DNA of 64,000 nt from an uncultured Pelagibacteraceae bacterium (GCA_902540235.1 CACBLI010000007.1:1-64000), one strand, 5' to 3'. Counted from the first letter of the stretch, positions 21,258-28,765 are shown. Program-made: numbers and translations. Notes: generated by a model from the sequence alone, not told the origin.

Positions 21258-22526
21258 CACCTTTCTACTATTGTGACCAATCAAAGGTGATACTTCAGCT
21301 TTTTTAGCTTTAACTTTCTTGTATTCCTCTAATTTAGTTATAGCAGTTTCAAGCACCTCATTTGTACTATGCGTGTAGTACTGAAGTGTAGTCTCAATAG
21401 ACTTATGTCCTGCTAAATGCTGAACTGCTTTTGGACTTACATCAGCTTCTACTAACCTAGTAATAAAAGTGTGTCTTGTTGAGTAAGGTGTATACTCATC
21501 ATTTAATCCTGATACTTTGATATACTTATACCAGTTATGTCTTAAAGAAGATTTAGATATAGGAAAGAAACGGTTGCCTACATTCTTCATAGCAACTTCA
21601 CGTCTTCTTTTTAATATCTCCATACATCTTTCAGTTAAAGGTATAGTAGACCATTTACCAGTTTTAGGTCTTTTGAAGACTAAATGTTTTTTACCAAAAT
21701 CAATTTGTTCTGGTGTTATTCTATTTAGTTCTCCATCGTGACGTACACCTGTATCTAGTGCAAAAACTATCACATCATAAAAATAACCATCTTCGTACTT
21801 CTGAATGGTTTTTAATAATGTTTGTTCTTCTGCAATTGATAAGGCAGGTTTAGGTTTACTCTCAGCACGTCTCTCATCTTGTATCCCATAGTTTTTAGCA
21901 CTTGGGTCAATACAATCATCAAGACTAAACAGTCTTTGTTTAATTGCAAATTGAGTTAGTTGCCTTAACAAACCTAATCGTTTGTTCACGGTATTAGTGC
22001 TACAAGAATTATAATTATTCATTCTCTTTTGTGCTGAATGAACAATCGCCCATTTCTTAAAGTCAGCTAAAGTAAATACATCGTGAAAATCTTTAAGTTT
22101 AGGATTTAAGTTTTCCCTGTCCTTAAAGAAAGCCAATATATCTTTAGCATAACTAGCAACAGTTTCACCGTGCTTTCCTTTCCAAGTATCCAATCTAACT
22201 AGGTCTTGATAAAGATTATTGATATATGCTTCACCCTTAATCTTTACATTATCAGTCAGAAGGAAACTTCTGTTTGCTAAACGGTCTTTCATTTGAGACT
22301 TCACCTTGATTGCTTTACCAAGTGCTTCCTCAAACTTCTCCAACTGTTTAGCGTCAGACATTGTATTATCAATATCTAACTTTACGGTTTCAGTCATACG
22401 CTTCGACTTCTTCTCACCGTTTACGTGGTACTCTTTATACTTAGATACCCATAAAGAATTATCACGCCTTAAAGTTATACCTTTCGGTAATGCTTCAAGG
22501 ATTTTTGCTTTTACTGCTTGTCTCAT
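21249..22526 (-). CDS. int: Tyrosine-recombinase integrase
   Basis: About 425 residues. Integrates and excises the phage at tRNA-Leu. The C-terminal catalytic domain shows the R of DTGVRHDGELN, the H-x-x-R box as STRHTFITRL, then HLAGHKSIETTLQYYTH with the nucleophilic Tyr. An N-terminal SAM-like core-binding domain lies around residues 110-210. I start at ATG 22526 because it has a strong Shine-Dalgarno (AAGGAG) inside the end of the preceding gene and overlaps its TGA as ATGA. The longer ORF to 22589 only reads back over that gene. The next feature downstream is the phage tRNA and the att site. Confidence 0.95.
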   Translation of the reverse strand: MRQAVKAKILEALPKGITLRRDNSLWVSKYKEYHVNGEKKSKRMTETVKLDIDNTMSDAKQLEKFEEALGKAIKVKSQMKDRLANRSFLLTDNVKIKGEAYINNLYQDLVRLDTWKGKHGETVASYAKDILAFFKDRENLNPKLKDFHDVFTLADFKKWAIVHSAQKRMNNYNSCSTNTVNKRLGLLRQLTQFAIKQRLFSLDDCIDPSAKNYGIQDERRAESKPKPALSIAEEQTLLKTIQKYEDGYFYDVIVFALDTGVRHDGELNRITPEQIDFGKKHLVFKRPKTGKWSTIPLTERCMEILKRRREVAMKNVGNRFFPISKSSLRHNWYKYIKVSGLNDEYTPYSTRHTFITRLVEADVSPKAVQHLAGHKSIETTLQYYTHSTNEVLETAITKLEEYKKVKAKKAEVSPLIGHNSRKVLK

Positions 22527-22951
22527 ATTTTTATACTCCTTGCAGTTTTTAGTTGGTTCTCTATCTTCAACTTCGGCACATCTTTCCAATCTGACGTAGT
22601 TCCGATAAAGAGTTTTTGAAGTCTTCTTCCTGTTGGTGTTAATTTAATCCAACTTAATCTTCTATTCTCGAATGGATTTACAACTCTTTCTACAAAACCA
22701 AGAGTATGTAAATCACTTACATTTCGAGATATTGAAGACAAGGAAATCACAACTCCAAAAAACTTGTGATACCATTCTCTTATAACCTGAGTGTTTAATT
22801 CTTGACCATCAGGTAAACAAGAGAGTGTCTTAAATGTTAAGACCAATTGTAATGGAATACCATTACCAAAAGTCTTCGCCTTAGACTTTGCTACTTCTTG
22901 CATAAACACTTTATCAAAGTGAATATTACTTGTTGTGCAACTGTAAGACAT
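22523..22951 (-). CDS. Winged-helix DNA-binding protein, candidate lysogeny regulator
   Basis: A 142-residue protein not assigned to a named family. Residues 45-110 look like a MarR/IclR-type winged helix: a helix pair around REWYHKFFGVVISLSSISRN (recognition-helix-like), then DLHTLGFVERV and a beta wing NRRLSWIKLTPTGRRL. It overlaps int by 4 bases (ATGA), so the two are translationally coupled. It is the best candidate in the prophage for a repressor or an excision-directionality factor. Function is inferred from fold-like pattern and position only. Confidence 0.6.
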   Translation of the reverse strand: MSYSCTTSNIHFDKVFMQEVAKSKAKTFGNGIPLQLVLTFKTLSCLPDGQELNTQVIREWYHKFFGVVISLSSISRNVSDLHTLGFVERVVNPFENRRLSWIKLTPTGRRLQKLFIGTTSDWKDVPKLKIENQLKTARSIKI

Positions 22952-23393
22952 TATTCTCCTTTCGATTTAACTTTATAACCTTCAACTTATCAGGACGGTT
23001 ATGAGAGAGTTTTGTCTGCGCTATCACATTTTCAATCGTAGACTTATATGGGTCGTAATGTTCAAACAATGGAATTACTTCACTGTCTTCTATTAGACCT
23101 TGTCGTCTTAGTTTATTGAAAGTGTATTGGATAACTGCGTCACCTATTTTTATTGATGAAGTCCTTTCATACTCATCATCAACTTCTACGGTTTTGCAGT
23201 AGTAAGGTAGGTCTCTAACTGCTTCAGTGTAAACTAAAGTGTTAGGATATTGGGAACGTAAGTCTGAAATATAATAATCAAAATCATCTATATCTCTCCA
23301 CAACTTACATCTTACGACCTTCCATACTTTGCAGACTACGCTACCTATATTCATAACGCACCTAGTCGAAAGTTTTACTTTATTTATAACCAT
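22926..23393 (-). CDS. Phage protein of unknown function
   Basis: 155 residues with no family I recognise. The N-terminus is rich in Cys and Val (residues 10-35), and the middle is acidic and Tyr-rich (DIDDFDYYISDLRSQYP). It overlaps the winged-helix gene by 26 bases and heads the three-gene run that ends in int. The operator-like palindrome at 23426 lies about 35 bp upstream of its start, so it may be a regulated early lysogeny gene. An alternative start at the internal Met 14 is possible. Confidence 0.55.
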   Translation of the reverse strand: MVINKVKLSTRCVMNIGSVVCKVWKVVRCKLWRDIDDFDYYISDLRSQYPNTLVYTEAVRDLPYYCKTVEVDDEYERTSSIKIGDAVIQYTFNKLRRQGLIEDSEVIPLFEHYDPYKSTIENVIAQTKLSHNRPDKLKVIKLNRKENNVLQLHNK

Positions 23394-23425
23394 ACTTAAC
23401 TCCTATTATTAAGTTATTTGTTTGC

Positions 23426-23441
23426 TTTTCACAAGTGCAAA
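23426..23441. promoter_or_regulatory. Operator-like palindrome upstream of the integrase operon
   Basis: TTTTCACAAGTGCAAA matches 15 of 16 positions of the perfect copy at 54853 (TTTGCACAAGTGCAAA). It lies just upstream of the 155-residue gene that begins the integrase run. A further partial half (CAACTTGTGG) follows at 23447-23456. Similar sites surround the phage RNA polymerase promoter region at 57526-57647, suggesting one regulator acts at both ends. Confidence 0.5.
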
Positions 23442-23549
23442 CTTTCAACTTGTGGATTAATTGCAATTTAGACTCAATATAAACTGCGTAAAAATAGATA
23501 AAAATTAATCTCGGTTTCCTATCTATTGTTCGTCACAACCCAAAAGCGA

Positions 23550-23720
23550 TTACTCTAAATCGTCTTCAGGTGTTTGATACAAGACTACCTTGTGTTCTAT
23601 CTTAGGTCTCTTGCTCAACTCACTTACAGTTTGAGATAATGCTTTCGCTAACTTATCCTTACCTTGTGTGTCGAGCATATGACCGAACTCAGGTAGTTCT
23701 TTGACTACTTGTATAATCAT
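23550..23720 (-). CDS. Small phage protein of unknown function (56 aa)
   Basis: ATG at 23720 preceded by AGGA at a suitable distance. The 56 residues are charged and probably helical (GKDKLAKALSQTVSELSKRP), with an acidic C-terminus (TPEDDLE). It follows the 82-residue gene by 8 bases and is probably translated from the same mRNA. It has no recognisable family. The 150 bp between its stop and the 155-residue gene hold the operator-like palindrome. Confidence 0.55.
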   Translation of the reverse strand: MIIQVVKELPEFGHMLDTQGKDKLAKALSQTVSELSKRPKIEHKVVLYQTPEDDLE

Positions 23721-23728
23721 TCCTATCC

Positions 23729-23977
23729 TTAGTTGAGGTGCTTACTAGCACTCTCTTTTGCTTCTGCTTTTATTTCGTCAAATTCTTTTTGTGAAACAAA
23801 TGCAACACCTCTCGTATGAGCCGTTTCGTGTAGGTGATTTATAGCAATTGCAAGTATAGGTAATGGCTTGATTAAGTTTTTCTTATCAGGACTAATCTCC
23901 ATACTTATATCAAACATACGTTGCCATAAGTCCTGAGGAATTTTTAAAGTTTCCGTCTTTTCTTTTTGTGCTTTCAT
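23729..23977 (-). CDS. Small phage protein of unknown function (82 aa)
   Basis: 82 residues, mostly helical by composition and Lys/Glu-rich at both ends (KAQKEKTETLKIPQDLWQRM at the start, EFDEIKAEAKESASKHLN at the end). The central PILAIAINHLHETAHTRG could be a helix-turn-helix but is too weak to call. A candidate phage promoter lies about 115 bp upstream (24091-24103). Confidence 0.55.
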   Translation of the reverse strand: MKAQKEKTETLKIPQDLWQRMFDISMEISPDKKNLIKPLPILAIAINHLHETAHTRGVAFVSQKEFDEIKAEAKESASKHLN

Positions 23978-24090
23978 TGCACTCCTAACAAATTAATCTT
24001 TCTGGTTAAGGAATAGTTCCAACGAATAGAAAGAAGTAAAGGTTCGCACTTGATTATTTAAAAACAAGTCTTATCTGTCATTGCAACAAA

Positions 24091-24103
24091 ATAAGTGGAA
24101 CTC
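24091..24103 (-). promoter_or_regulatory. Candidate phage RNA-polymerase promoter
   Basis: On the minus strand GAGTTCCACTTAT. It shares the GTTCCACTTA core with the sites at 54838 and 48059, all three in front of phage genes. The CCACT-TA core resembles the CACTATAG part of T7-family promoters. It lies in a 250-bp non-coding gap upstream of the 82- and 56-residue genes. A half operator-like sequence (CAAGTGCGAA on the minus strand) sits at 24043-24052. Confidence 0.4.
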
Positions 24104-24163
24104 ATTCCTGCGATTTACTTAATCACAAAAATAATATTATTCAATTGGTGCAACCCATAATTT

Positions 24164-24213
24164 AATCCGAACACAAATCGGATTGTCACTTTTTATCCGA
24201 ACTGACTTCGGAT
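24164..24213. repeat. Two tandem hairpins built from the same half-repeat
   Basis: AATCCGA/TCGGATT (24164-24184, 7-bp stem, 7-nt loop) and ATCCGAA/TTCGGAT (24195-24213, 7-bp stem, 5-nt loop) stand 10 bp apart, so the hexamer ATCCGA occurs four times in alternating orientation. They lie just past the stop of the 367-residue gene. On the plus strand the second hairpin is followed by TTTTGTT; on the minus strand it is not followed by a T run. It may be a transcript-end or protein-binding element. Confidence 0.6.
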
Positions 24214-24230
24214 TTTGTTCTACGTGAAAC

Positions 24231-25313
24231 TTAAATCAAACCTTTGGAATTTGTTTGAGATAAAAATTCTAAGTAAGTTTCGAACTCACCATCTGCAATT
24301 TCTTTTTTCTTTGTTGCTCTTGCAGTAAATATTTTAATCCACTTTTTAAATTGTTCGTGAAATCTTTTATAGTCCTTCCAATCGTAATTATATTGTTTAC
24401 TCCATTCCTTTCTTGCTTTGGAATTGAAGAACATTGTCTGCGTATACTTAGCAGGTTTTTTATCTTCGACTGCTTTGAGCCATAAGTTTACAAGCGTTTC
24501 ACCTGCAATTCCTGCCATTATATTATTATTAGTCTTATAATGCTTGGCTCTCTTGGCTATATAATCTATCACACTTTCCAGTAGTTCTTGATGAAGCATA
24601 CCAACGCTTTCTGCTATAGCTACTGCGTCCTGATAAGATATAGTAAAGTAGTCTTCATATAGCTTACCTTCCTTCTTCATCTTAGCCATCTTTATCACCA
24701 TATCTACTGGGTCTTTAATCTTGTGTCTGTCGCAGAAACTATTCAGTCCGTGATTAGCTACTGATATATCTTCTCCTTGTAAATGCGCCTTCAGTCTATT
24801 TATCTGTTGCTTAACTTTGGCTTTACTTGGTGTAGGAGAAAGCAAACCCATTGGATATAAGTCATCACTTACTTTACCCATCTGTATCATCTGACCTGAC
24901 AGATTAAATGGATTACCTTGTTGTCTTATTTGCTCTCCAAGTTTCTGGTATGCCTGTTCCATTTCATACATTGCTCTTGGTTTGATTGCGTTCTTTAATT
25001 TATCCAATGCGTCTTGTTGTTTCTTTAACCAGACCTTGTATATCTTGTTTGACTTCTTGTAATTGATAACTCTTTGTTCATTTTCTGCAGACAATAGTTT
25101 ACCTTCAAAGTAAAACATCTTGTCTCTCTTTTGAGTGGTAGCAATCCAGTGTGTCTGTTTAAGTGACAATGGTTTTGTATGGTACTCTAGCTTTACACTG
25201 CTATCTATTTTAACTGTAGGTCTACCAAGAAATATATCTAGTCTTCTCTCTAAATCCTTTTGTCTATCTTCAGTCTTTTGTTTTAATGTTTTCTTTTTTA
25301 ATAACTTAACCAT
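24231..25313 (-). CDS. Phage protein of unknown function (360 aa)
   Basis: About 360 residues, basic and strongly helical, with no membrane segments or catalytic motif I can name. The start MVKLLKKKTLKQKTEDR at 25313 is preferred over the ORF start 21 bases upstream because of its typical basic N-terminus. Features include many Lys-rich helices, the segment YYTISYQDAVAIAESVGM-like in the middle (residues about 225-240), and HYKTNNNIMAGIAGETL. It is isolated between two structured non-coding gaps, on the packaging side of the integrase genes. Confidence 0.6.
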   Translation of the reverse strand: MVKLLKKKTLKQKTEDRQKDLERRLDIFLGRPTVKIDSSVKLEYHTKPLSLKQTHWIATTQKRDKMFYFEGKLLSAENEQRVINYKKSNKIYKVWLKKQQDALDKLKNAIKPRAMYEMEQAYQKLGEQIRQQGNPFNLSGQMIQMGKVSDDLYPMGLLSPTPSKAKVKQQINRLKAHLQGEDISVANHGLNSFCDRHKIKDPVDMVIKMAKMKKEGKLYEDYFTISYQDAVAIAESVGMLHQELLESVIDYIAKRAKHYKTNNNIMAGIAGETLVNLWLKAVEDKKPAKYTQTMFFNSKARKEWSKQYNYDWKDYKRFHEQFKKWIKIFTARATKKKEIADGEFETYLEFLSQTNSKGLI

Positions 25314-25339
25314 ACTGAACTGTAAGTACCACAAAGTTC

Positions 25340-25567
25340 CTGAAGTTTCAAAACAGATAATGAGAGAGATAATACGAAATAATTTTTTGAAAGAAAAAAT
25401 CTACAAAAAAGTCTGTCGGTAGTCTAGAAGACTAACGTAAATCAAAACTATCACTCGGTTTCCTGCAGAAAAATTGTATATTGGATACAATACAGGGTAG
25501 TACCCCCATTTATTTTTGCTATAGGGTCGAGGGGGTAAAAAAAATTTTGTGTATATACGTGAACTTG
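25340..25567. other. Structured non-coding region of the prophage
   Basis: No plausible gene in about 230 bp. It contains the att-like site (25414-25439), a perfect 7-bp inverted repeat ATTGTAT-ATTGG-ATACAAT (25473-25491), GGGTA-G-TACCC (25495-25505), and TACCCCC paired with GGGGGTA across 23 nt (25501-25537). These GC-rich tracts stand out in an AT-rich genome. In the packaged phage this is where a genome end, packaging site or replication origin could lie, but nothing proves it. Confidence 0.55.
25414..25439. repeat. Second att-like site inside the prophage
   Basis: TGTCGGTA-GTCTAG-AAGACTAACGTA matches the reconstructed attP TGTCGGTA-TCTCCT-AAGACTAACGTA at 20 of 26 positions with identical spacing; all six differences are in one central block. 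The two flanks are the sequences that border the crossover in attP (57658-57665 and 21019-21030). The central difference replaces the Leu anticodon-loop sequence. Confidence 0.55.
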
Positions 25568-25831
25568 TCAGATTTTTTCGTCAAAACTTTTTAAGTCAAA
25601 GAACTTATCAAACATTGAGTACTCTACGGCATAACCTAAAAAGTCATTAGCGTACTTCAGTATAAACTCTCTAGCCATTTTAGATTTAACTTCTGGTGAA
25701 ACTTTGAGTTTCTTTCTTGGAAAATCTGCCTGAACAATAAATTCTTTTATTATTTTCTCTACATTCTTTTTACTTTTATTCTTTGAAAAAAGAGCTTTAA
25801 GATAGATTACCTTTGGTTCTTTGTGGTTCAT
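25568..25831 (-). CDS. Small phage protein of unknown function (87 aa)
   Basis: 87 residues, very Lys-rich (NKSKKNVEKIIKEF, FPRKKLKVSPEVKSKMAREF) with an acidic, aromatic C-terminus (EYSMFDKFFDLKSFDEK). No recognised family. It is the first gene after the candidate promoter at 25924 and the last before the structured non-coding region. Confidence 0.55.
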   Translation of the reverse strand: MNHKEPKVIYLKALFSKNKSKKNVEKIIKEFIVQADFPRKKLKVSPEVKSKMAREFILKYANDFLGYAVEYSMFDKFFDLKSFDEKI

Positions 25832-25896
25832 AACTTTATTTACTATAAGATATACTCATAGTCAGATGTTGTTGGTTGCACTTATATAAGGATAAA

Positions 25897-25920
25897 GATT
25901 AACTATAGTTTAACTATAGT
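25897..25920. repeat. Tandem repeat of TTAACTATAG
   Basis: Two adjacent copies of TTAACTATAGT-like sequence in the gap between the 87- and 78-residue genes, immediately downstream (minus strand) of the candidate phage promoter at 25924. Each copy reads ACTATAGTTAA on the minus strand, so each carries an ACTATAG element similar to the initiation region of T7-type promoters. The purpose is unknown. Confidence 0.5.
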
Positions 25921-25923
25921 AGT

Positions 25924-25944
25924 ATCCTAATAGTGGCACTTAAT
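25924..25944 (-). promoter_or_regulatory. Candidate phage RNA-polymerase promoter
   Basis: On the minus strand TTAAGTGCCACTATTAGGATA. It has the CCACT core of the other candidate sites (24091, 48059, 54838) and, with CACTATTAGG, comes closest of all to the CACTATAGGG start region of T7-family promoters. It lies in a gap about 95 bp upstream of the 87-residue gene. Confidence 0.45.
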
Positions 25945-25957
25945 TAAAAAATCAAAA

Positions 25958-26194
25958 TCAAACAACTTTAAGAGCATTTCTAACCATAGAAGCTATTTTC
26001 TTACTATACTTTGCTCTAGTTCTGTTTTTTCTTTTCTTTGCAGTCGTCCTTGCGTACTCTTTAGAGGACAATCTGTTTATTACGCTTTCTGGTAAATACC
26101 TTTCACCAGTGACACTAGATTTTTTACCTGATTTAGTTCTCCATTTTTGAGCCGACCAGTTCTTCAAATCTTTTTGAGGTTGTTTAAGTGACAT
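25958..26194 (-). CDS. Small basic phage protein (78 aa)
   Basis: 78 residues, strongly basic, with the segment KNWSAQKWRTKSGKKSSVTG and a C-terminus KKRKNRTRAKYSKKIASMVR. Similar small lysine-rich proteins next to the terminase are a regular feature of marine T7-like phages. Function is unknown; nucleic-acid binding during packaging is a guess from charge. Its ATG overlaps the stop of the next upstream gene by one base (TAATG). Confidence 0.65.
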   Translation of the reverse strand: MSLKQPQKDLKNWSAQKWRTKSGKKSSVTGERYLPESVINRLSSKEYARTTAKKRKNRTRAKYSKKIASMVRNALKVV

Positions 26195-26367
26195 TAGCTT
26201 TTATATCCACCACCTGCTTTTTTATATGCTTTCGCTAGTGCTTGTGCTTTTCTTGCACTCCATTTACCACTAGCAGTACCATAAGAAGCACTATTGAGTA
26301 TTCTACTGAATATACGCTTTCTCAAAGTAGGTTTGGTATAATTACCTGATTTATTTACTGTACTCAT
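26194..26367 (-). CDS. Small basic phage protein next to terminase (57 aa)
   Basis: 57 residues from ATG 26367, ending at the TAA at 26194-26196. The C-terminal half SASYGTASGKWSARKAQALA is followed by a Lys/Gly-rich end (KKAGGGYKS). It overlaps the terminase stop by 4 bases on one side and the 78-residue gene by 1 base on the other, so it is clearly part of the operon. A conserved-looking but unnamed marine podophage protein. Confidence 0.7.
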   Translation of the reverse strand: MSTVNKSGNYTKPTLRKRIFSRILNSASYGTASGKWSARKAQALAKAYKKAGGGYKS

Positions 26368-28031
26368 ATTATTTTAATCCAACTGTTTTCTGTTTTATCT
26401 CCAAAATATTTCTCTATTTCAGCATTAAGTAAGTCTTCTTTTCTTTGTTTATATGAAAGTTCTTGGTCTTTAGCTAAATGCTGAACCCAATGATGACAAG
26501 CAACCTGAAGACAATCAATTCTGTCATCGTGTGGCAATGAATGTATTTCTTTTTGTAATCTACTTATTTGGTAGAAAAGCTGATACTTCAATGCGCTTTC
26601 CTGAGGGTACAACATATTAGTACCTTCATAGTCTTTTTTGATTACTGTTTTATCTACAATAATTCTATGCTGAGATATTAGAGGTTCTAATGTATCTAAT
26701 ATCCTTCTATGTTTATTAGAAGTCTGTCTAACCATTTCTGTAGTACAAGGATATTCTTTAATTAAATAAGGTTTTAATAATGCTTCAAACATTCCTTGAC
26801 CAAAGTTTTCTTCTATTAAAATCTTATTAACTTTATTCTTCTTAGCTACTTCTACTAATTTAGATAATGTATGTTCTGAATAACCACTATTGAAACCACC
26901 AATATCTACTAAATAAATATTACCATTTAAGAATTTAGTGACACAATAAGCCGTTTCGTCAGAACCTTTACCAGAAGGGTCAATTGCCATTACTGTAGAT
27001 ATATAAGGCAACCACTGACCTTGTACTTCCATAGGTCTATAATAAGCGTCTCCTTGTAGTCCTACGTTAGGTAAATCGTTATGTTGTAATTCAGGAGAAC
27101 TAGCCCAAATAACTTTTTCTGGTGCGTTCTCAGGATTTAAATTCATAACTGATAAATCTGATAGTTTTAGTGGAAACTTGTTTAGGTCACTCAACGTAGT
27201 ATCAAGCTGATACTGCATATTAAAACCTAGTCTTCCATAACTAGCTTCTCTTTCTAATAAATCTTTTTCATCAAATCTTGATGGGTCTGTAGGTTTACCA
27301 ATTAATTCTATATTCCAAGTATTATTAATTATAGGCGCAAGATTAGAACCATAAGACTTTATTTGTTTCTCACTAGGGTATCTAGCAGTCCAATATCTAA
27401 TCTTATAACCTCTCTCTTGAAGTTTATTATAAATACTTTGTTCTGTTTGTGGTGTACCTAAATATATAATTCTAGAAGTGTCAGGTTTAATTACTGCTTC
27501 AAATTCTTTAATAGCTTCAGATAACTTGTCTCTCATAAACTGAGTTTGAGTATTTCCTGAAGTTTCTACATCATCAGCTACAACTAAGTCTGCACGTGAA
27601 CCTGTAATTTGAGAAGTAATACCTAATGACTTAACTGTTGGTTGTTGCGAAGCAGAAGCCGTATTTACATCAAAACTAATCTTTGACTGTCTTTGGTCGT
27701 CTTTAGGATATAGATGTTGAAGCAATGGCATTTCGTGAAGTAATCTTAAACAGAAAGTACTAAAGTCATCGGCTCTATTCTTTGAAGCAGATACAACAAG
27801 TATATTAATGTTTGGATTAAGTAAGATACGCCATAAAACATAACTTGCAGTTATCCAACTCTTTCCTACACCTCTAAAAGCACTAATAATTATTCTACTG
27901 TCTCCATTAGCAATATAGTCAGCTATATCGTATTGAACTTTAGTAGGTTGAGGTAAATTTAAATGCTTCCAAGTGATGTATAGAAAATTCCTAAAGTCAG
28001 TTATTTTTGACAGGATTTTTTCGTTTTTCAT
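26364..28031 (-). CDS. terL: Terminase large subunit
   Basis: A 555-residue DNA-packaging motor of T7 gp19 type. The ATPase half has Walker A in SAFRGVGKSWITA and Walker B as LVVADDVET. The C-terminal nuclease half has MAIDPSGKGSDETAY (first metal-binding Asp), IEENFGQGMFEALL, and SLPHDDRIDCLQVACHH (last Asp pair). It works with the small subunit encoded just upstream, which it overlaps by 35 bases, and docks on the portal. Length is normal for the family. Confidence 0.95.
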   Translation of the reverse strand: MKNEKILSKITDFRNFLYITWKHLNLPQPTKVQYDIADYIANGDSRIIISAFRGVGKSWITASYVLWRILLNPNINILVVSASKNRADDFSTFCLRLLHEMPLLQHLYPKDDQRQSKISFDVNTASASQQPTVKSLGITSQITGSRADLVVADDVETSGNTQTQFMRDKLSEAIKEFEAVIKPDTSRIIYLGTPQTEQSIYNKLQERGYKIRYWTARYPSEKQIKSYGSNLAPIINNTWNIELIGKPTDPSRFDEKDLLEREASYGRLGFNMQYQLDTTLSDLNKFPLKLSDLSVMNLNPENAPEKVIWASSPELQHNDLPNVGLQGDAYYRPMEVQGQWLPYISTVMAIDPSGKGSDETAYCVTKFLNGNIYLVDIGGFNSGYSEHTLSKLVEVAKKNKVNKILIEENFGQGMFEALLKPYLIKEYPCTTEMVRQTSNKHRRILDTLEPLISQHRIIVDKTVIKKDYEGTNMLYPQESALKYQLFYQISRLQKEIHSLPHDDRIDCLQVACHHWVQHLAKDQELSYKQRKEDLLNAEIEKYFGDKTENSWIKII

Positions 28032-28218
28032 CGAATGGTAATTCTTCTAATAGTTTTCCTAGTGGGTTATCTTCTGTTGGAACTGCGTCTATTCCATTGT
28101 CTCTTAAAAACTGTCTAGCTACATTTAAATCTGCAGATTTTGCTTTTGGGTCTTTTACTCTCTTTAATAGTTCTTGTGCTAAAACTCCGTGTAATTCTTT
28201 TAATTTACTATCACTCAT
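27997..28218 (-). CDS. terS: Terminase small subunit (T7 gp18-like)
   Basis: A 73-residue helical, charged protein (KLKELHGVLAQELLKRVKDP) directly upstream of and overlapping terL. Size and the pattern of an N-terminal helix followed by SADLNVARQFLRDNGIDAVP match small terminases of T7-like marine phages, which include the same N-A-R-Q-F-L-R-D-N-G segment. It selects phage DNA for packaging. Confidence 0.8.
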   Translation of the reverse strand: MSDSKLKELHGVLAQELLKRVKDPKAKSADLNVARQFLRDNGIDAVPTEDNPLGKLLEELPFDEKRKNPVKNN

Positions 28219-28415
28219 TGATTTCTCTCTATTCTTATAATTTTCATATCTTCATCTAATTCTGCTTTTACTTTTGAGCATATATAAAGAGCATTACTAT
28301 TTCTGGTGCTTATTCTCTTTTTCTCAATACATTTTTTGACACTAGGCATATAGGTCATTTCTATTAATTTTTGTTCTGCACCAACAAACATTAATAAAGC
28401 CATAATCTCTACCAT
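28215..28415 (-). CDS. Small phage protein of unknown function (66 aa)
   Basis: 66 residues with a hydrophobic N-terminus (residues 1-12) followed by SVKKCIEKKRISTRNSNALY and an acidic/basic C-terminus. It overlaps terS by 4 bases and its upstream neighbour by one base. The two Cys and the N-terminal hydrophobic stretch could mean a secreted or anchored accessory protein, but this is uncertain. Confidence 0.6.
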   Translation of the reverse strand: MVEIMALLMFVGAEQKLIEMTYMPSVKKCIEKKRISTRNSNALYICSKVKAELDEDMKIIRIERNQ

Positions 28416-28765
28416 TAGTGTCCACTCCCATTTCTAATTAATTTTTCTACGTCTTCTTGTAATTTTTCTATCTTCTTAGTTGCTTCATTTAATAAAACTT
28501 TTGTATGAATATTTTCATCTAGCATTGCTTGATGTTTCTCTAGAATACCTGCGTTATGCTCAATCAACATTAGCATTTCTAAATTTCTAGGTGTCTGTTC
28601 AGCTTTCTTTAATAAGTCAGCTTCCATCAATTGCTTTGAAGTTTCTAATGTATTTAATCTTTCAACAATTCCAAAGTAAGCCCACAAGCCAGAACAAATT
28701 ACAAAAATCAAAGCTACTAAATTACGAATAGGTAAACTTAGATTTGTTTCTGAATTTATTTTCAT
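28415..28765 (-). CDS. Phage membrane protein with coiled coil (116 aa)
   Basis: One N-terminal membrane helix (about residues 14-32, LVALIFVICSGLWAYFGIV) is followed by a long heptad-patterned coiled coil (residues 35-110: LNTLETSKQLMEADLL and KIEKLQEDVEKLI). This arrangement is frequent in marine podophages, in the cassette beside the terminase. The topology resembles an inner-membrane spanin, but it could equally be an adsorption or scaffolding accessory. Confidence 0.65.
   Translation of the reverse strand: MKINSETNLSLPIRNLVALIFVICSGLWAYFGIVERLNTLETSKQLMEADLLKKAEQTPRNLEMLMLIEHNAGILEKHQAMLDENIHTKVLLNEATKKIEKLQEDVEKLIRNGSGH

Noticed and set aside
21007-21307. Short ORFs on both strands over the phage tRNA-Leu
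   Set aside because: They read through the tRNA gene and the attachment arm, and their translations have no protein-like features.
25411-25440. Possible tRNA-Arg remnant
   Set aside because: Only an anticodon-arm-like hairpin is visible; no T arm, D arm or acceptor stem is nearby. It is better described as att-like.
25519-25529. CGACCCTATAG on the minus strand, similar to the T7 promoter end
   Set aside because: It lacks the CCACT core shared by the other candidate sites and sits in a hairpin loop, so I do not list it as a promoter.
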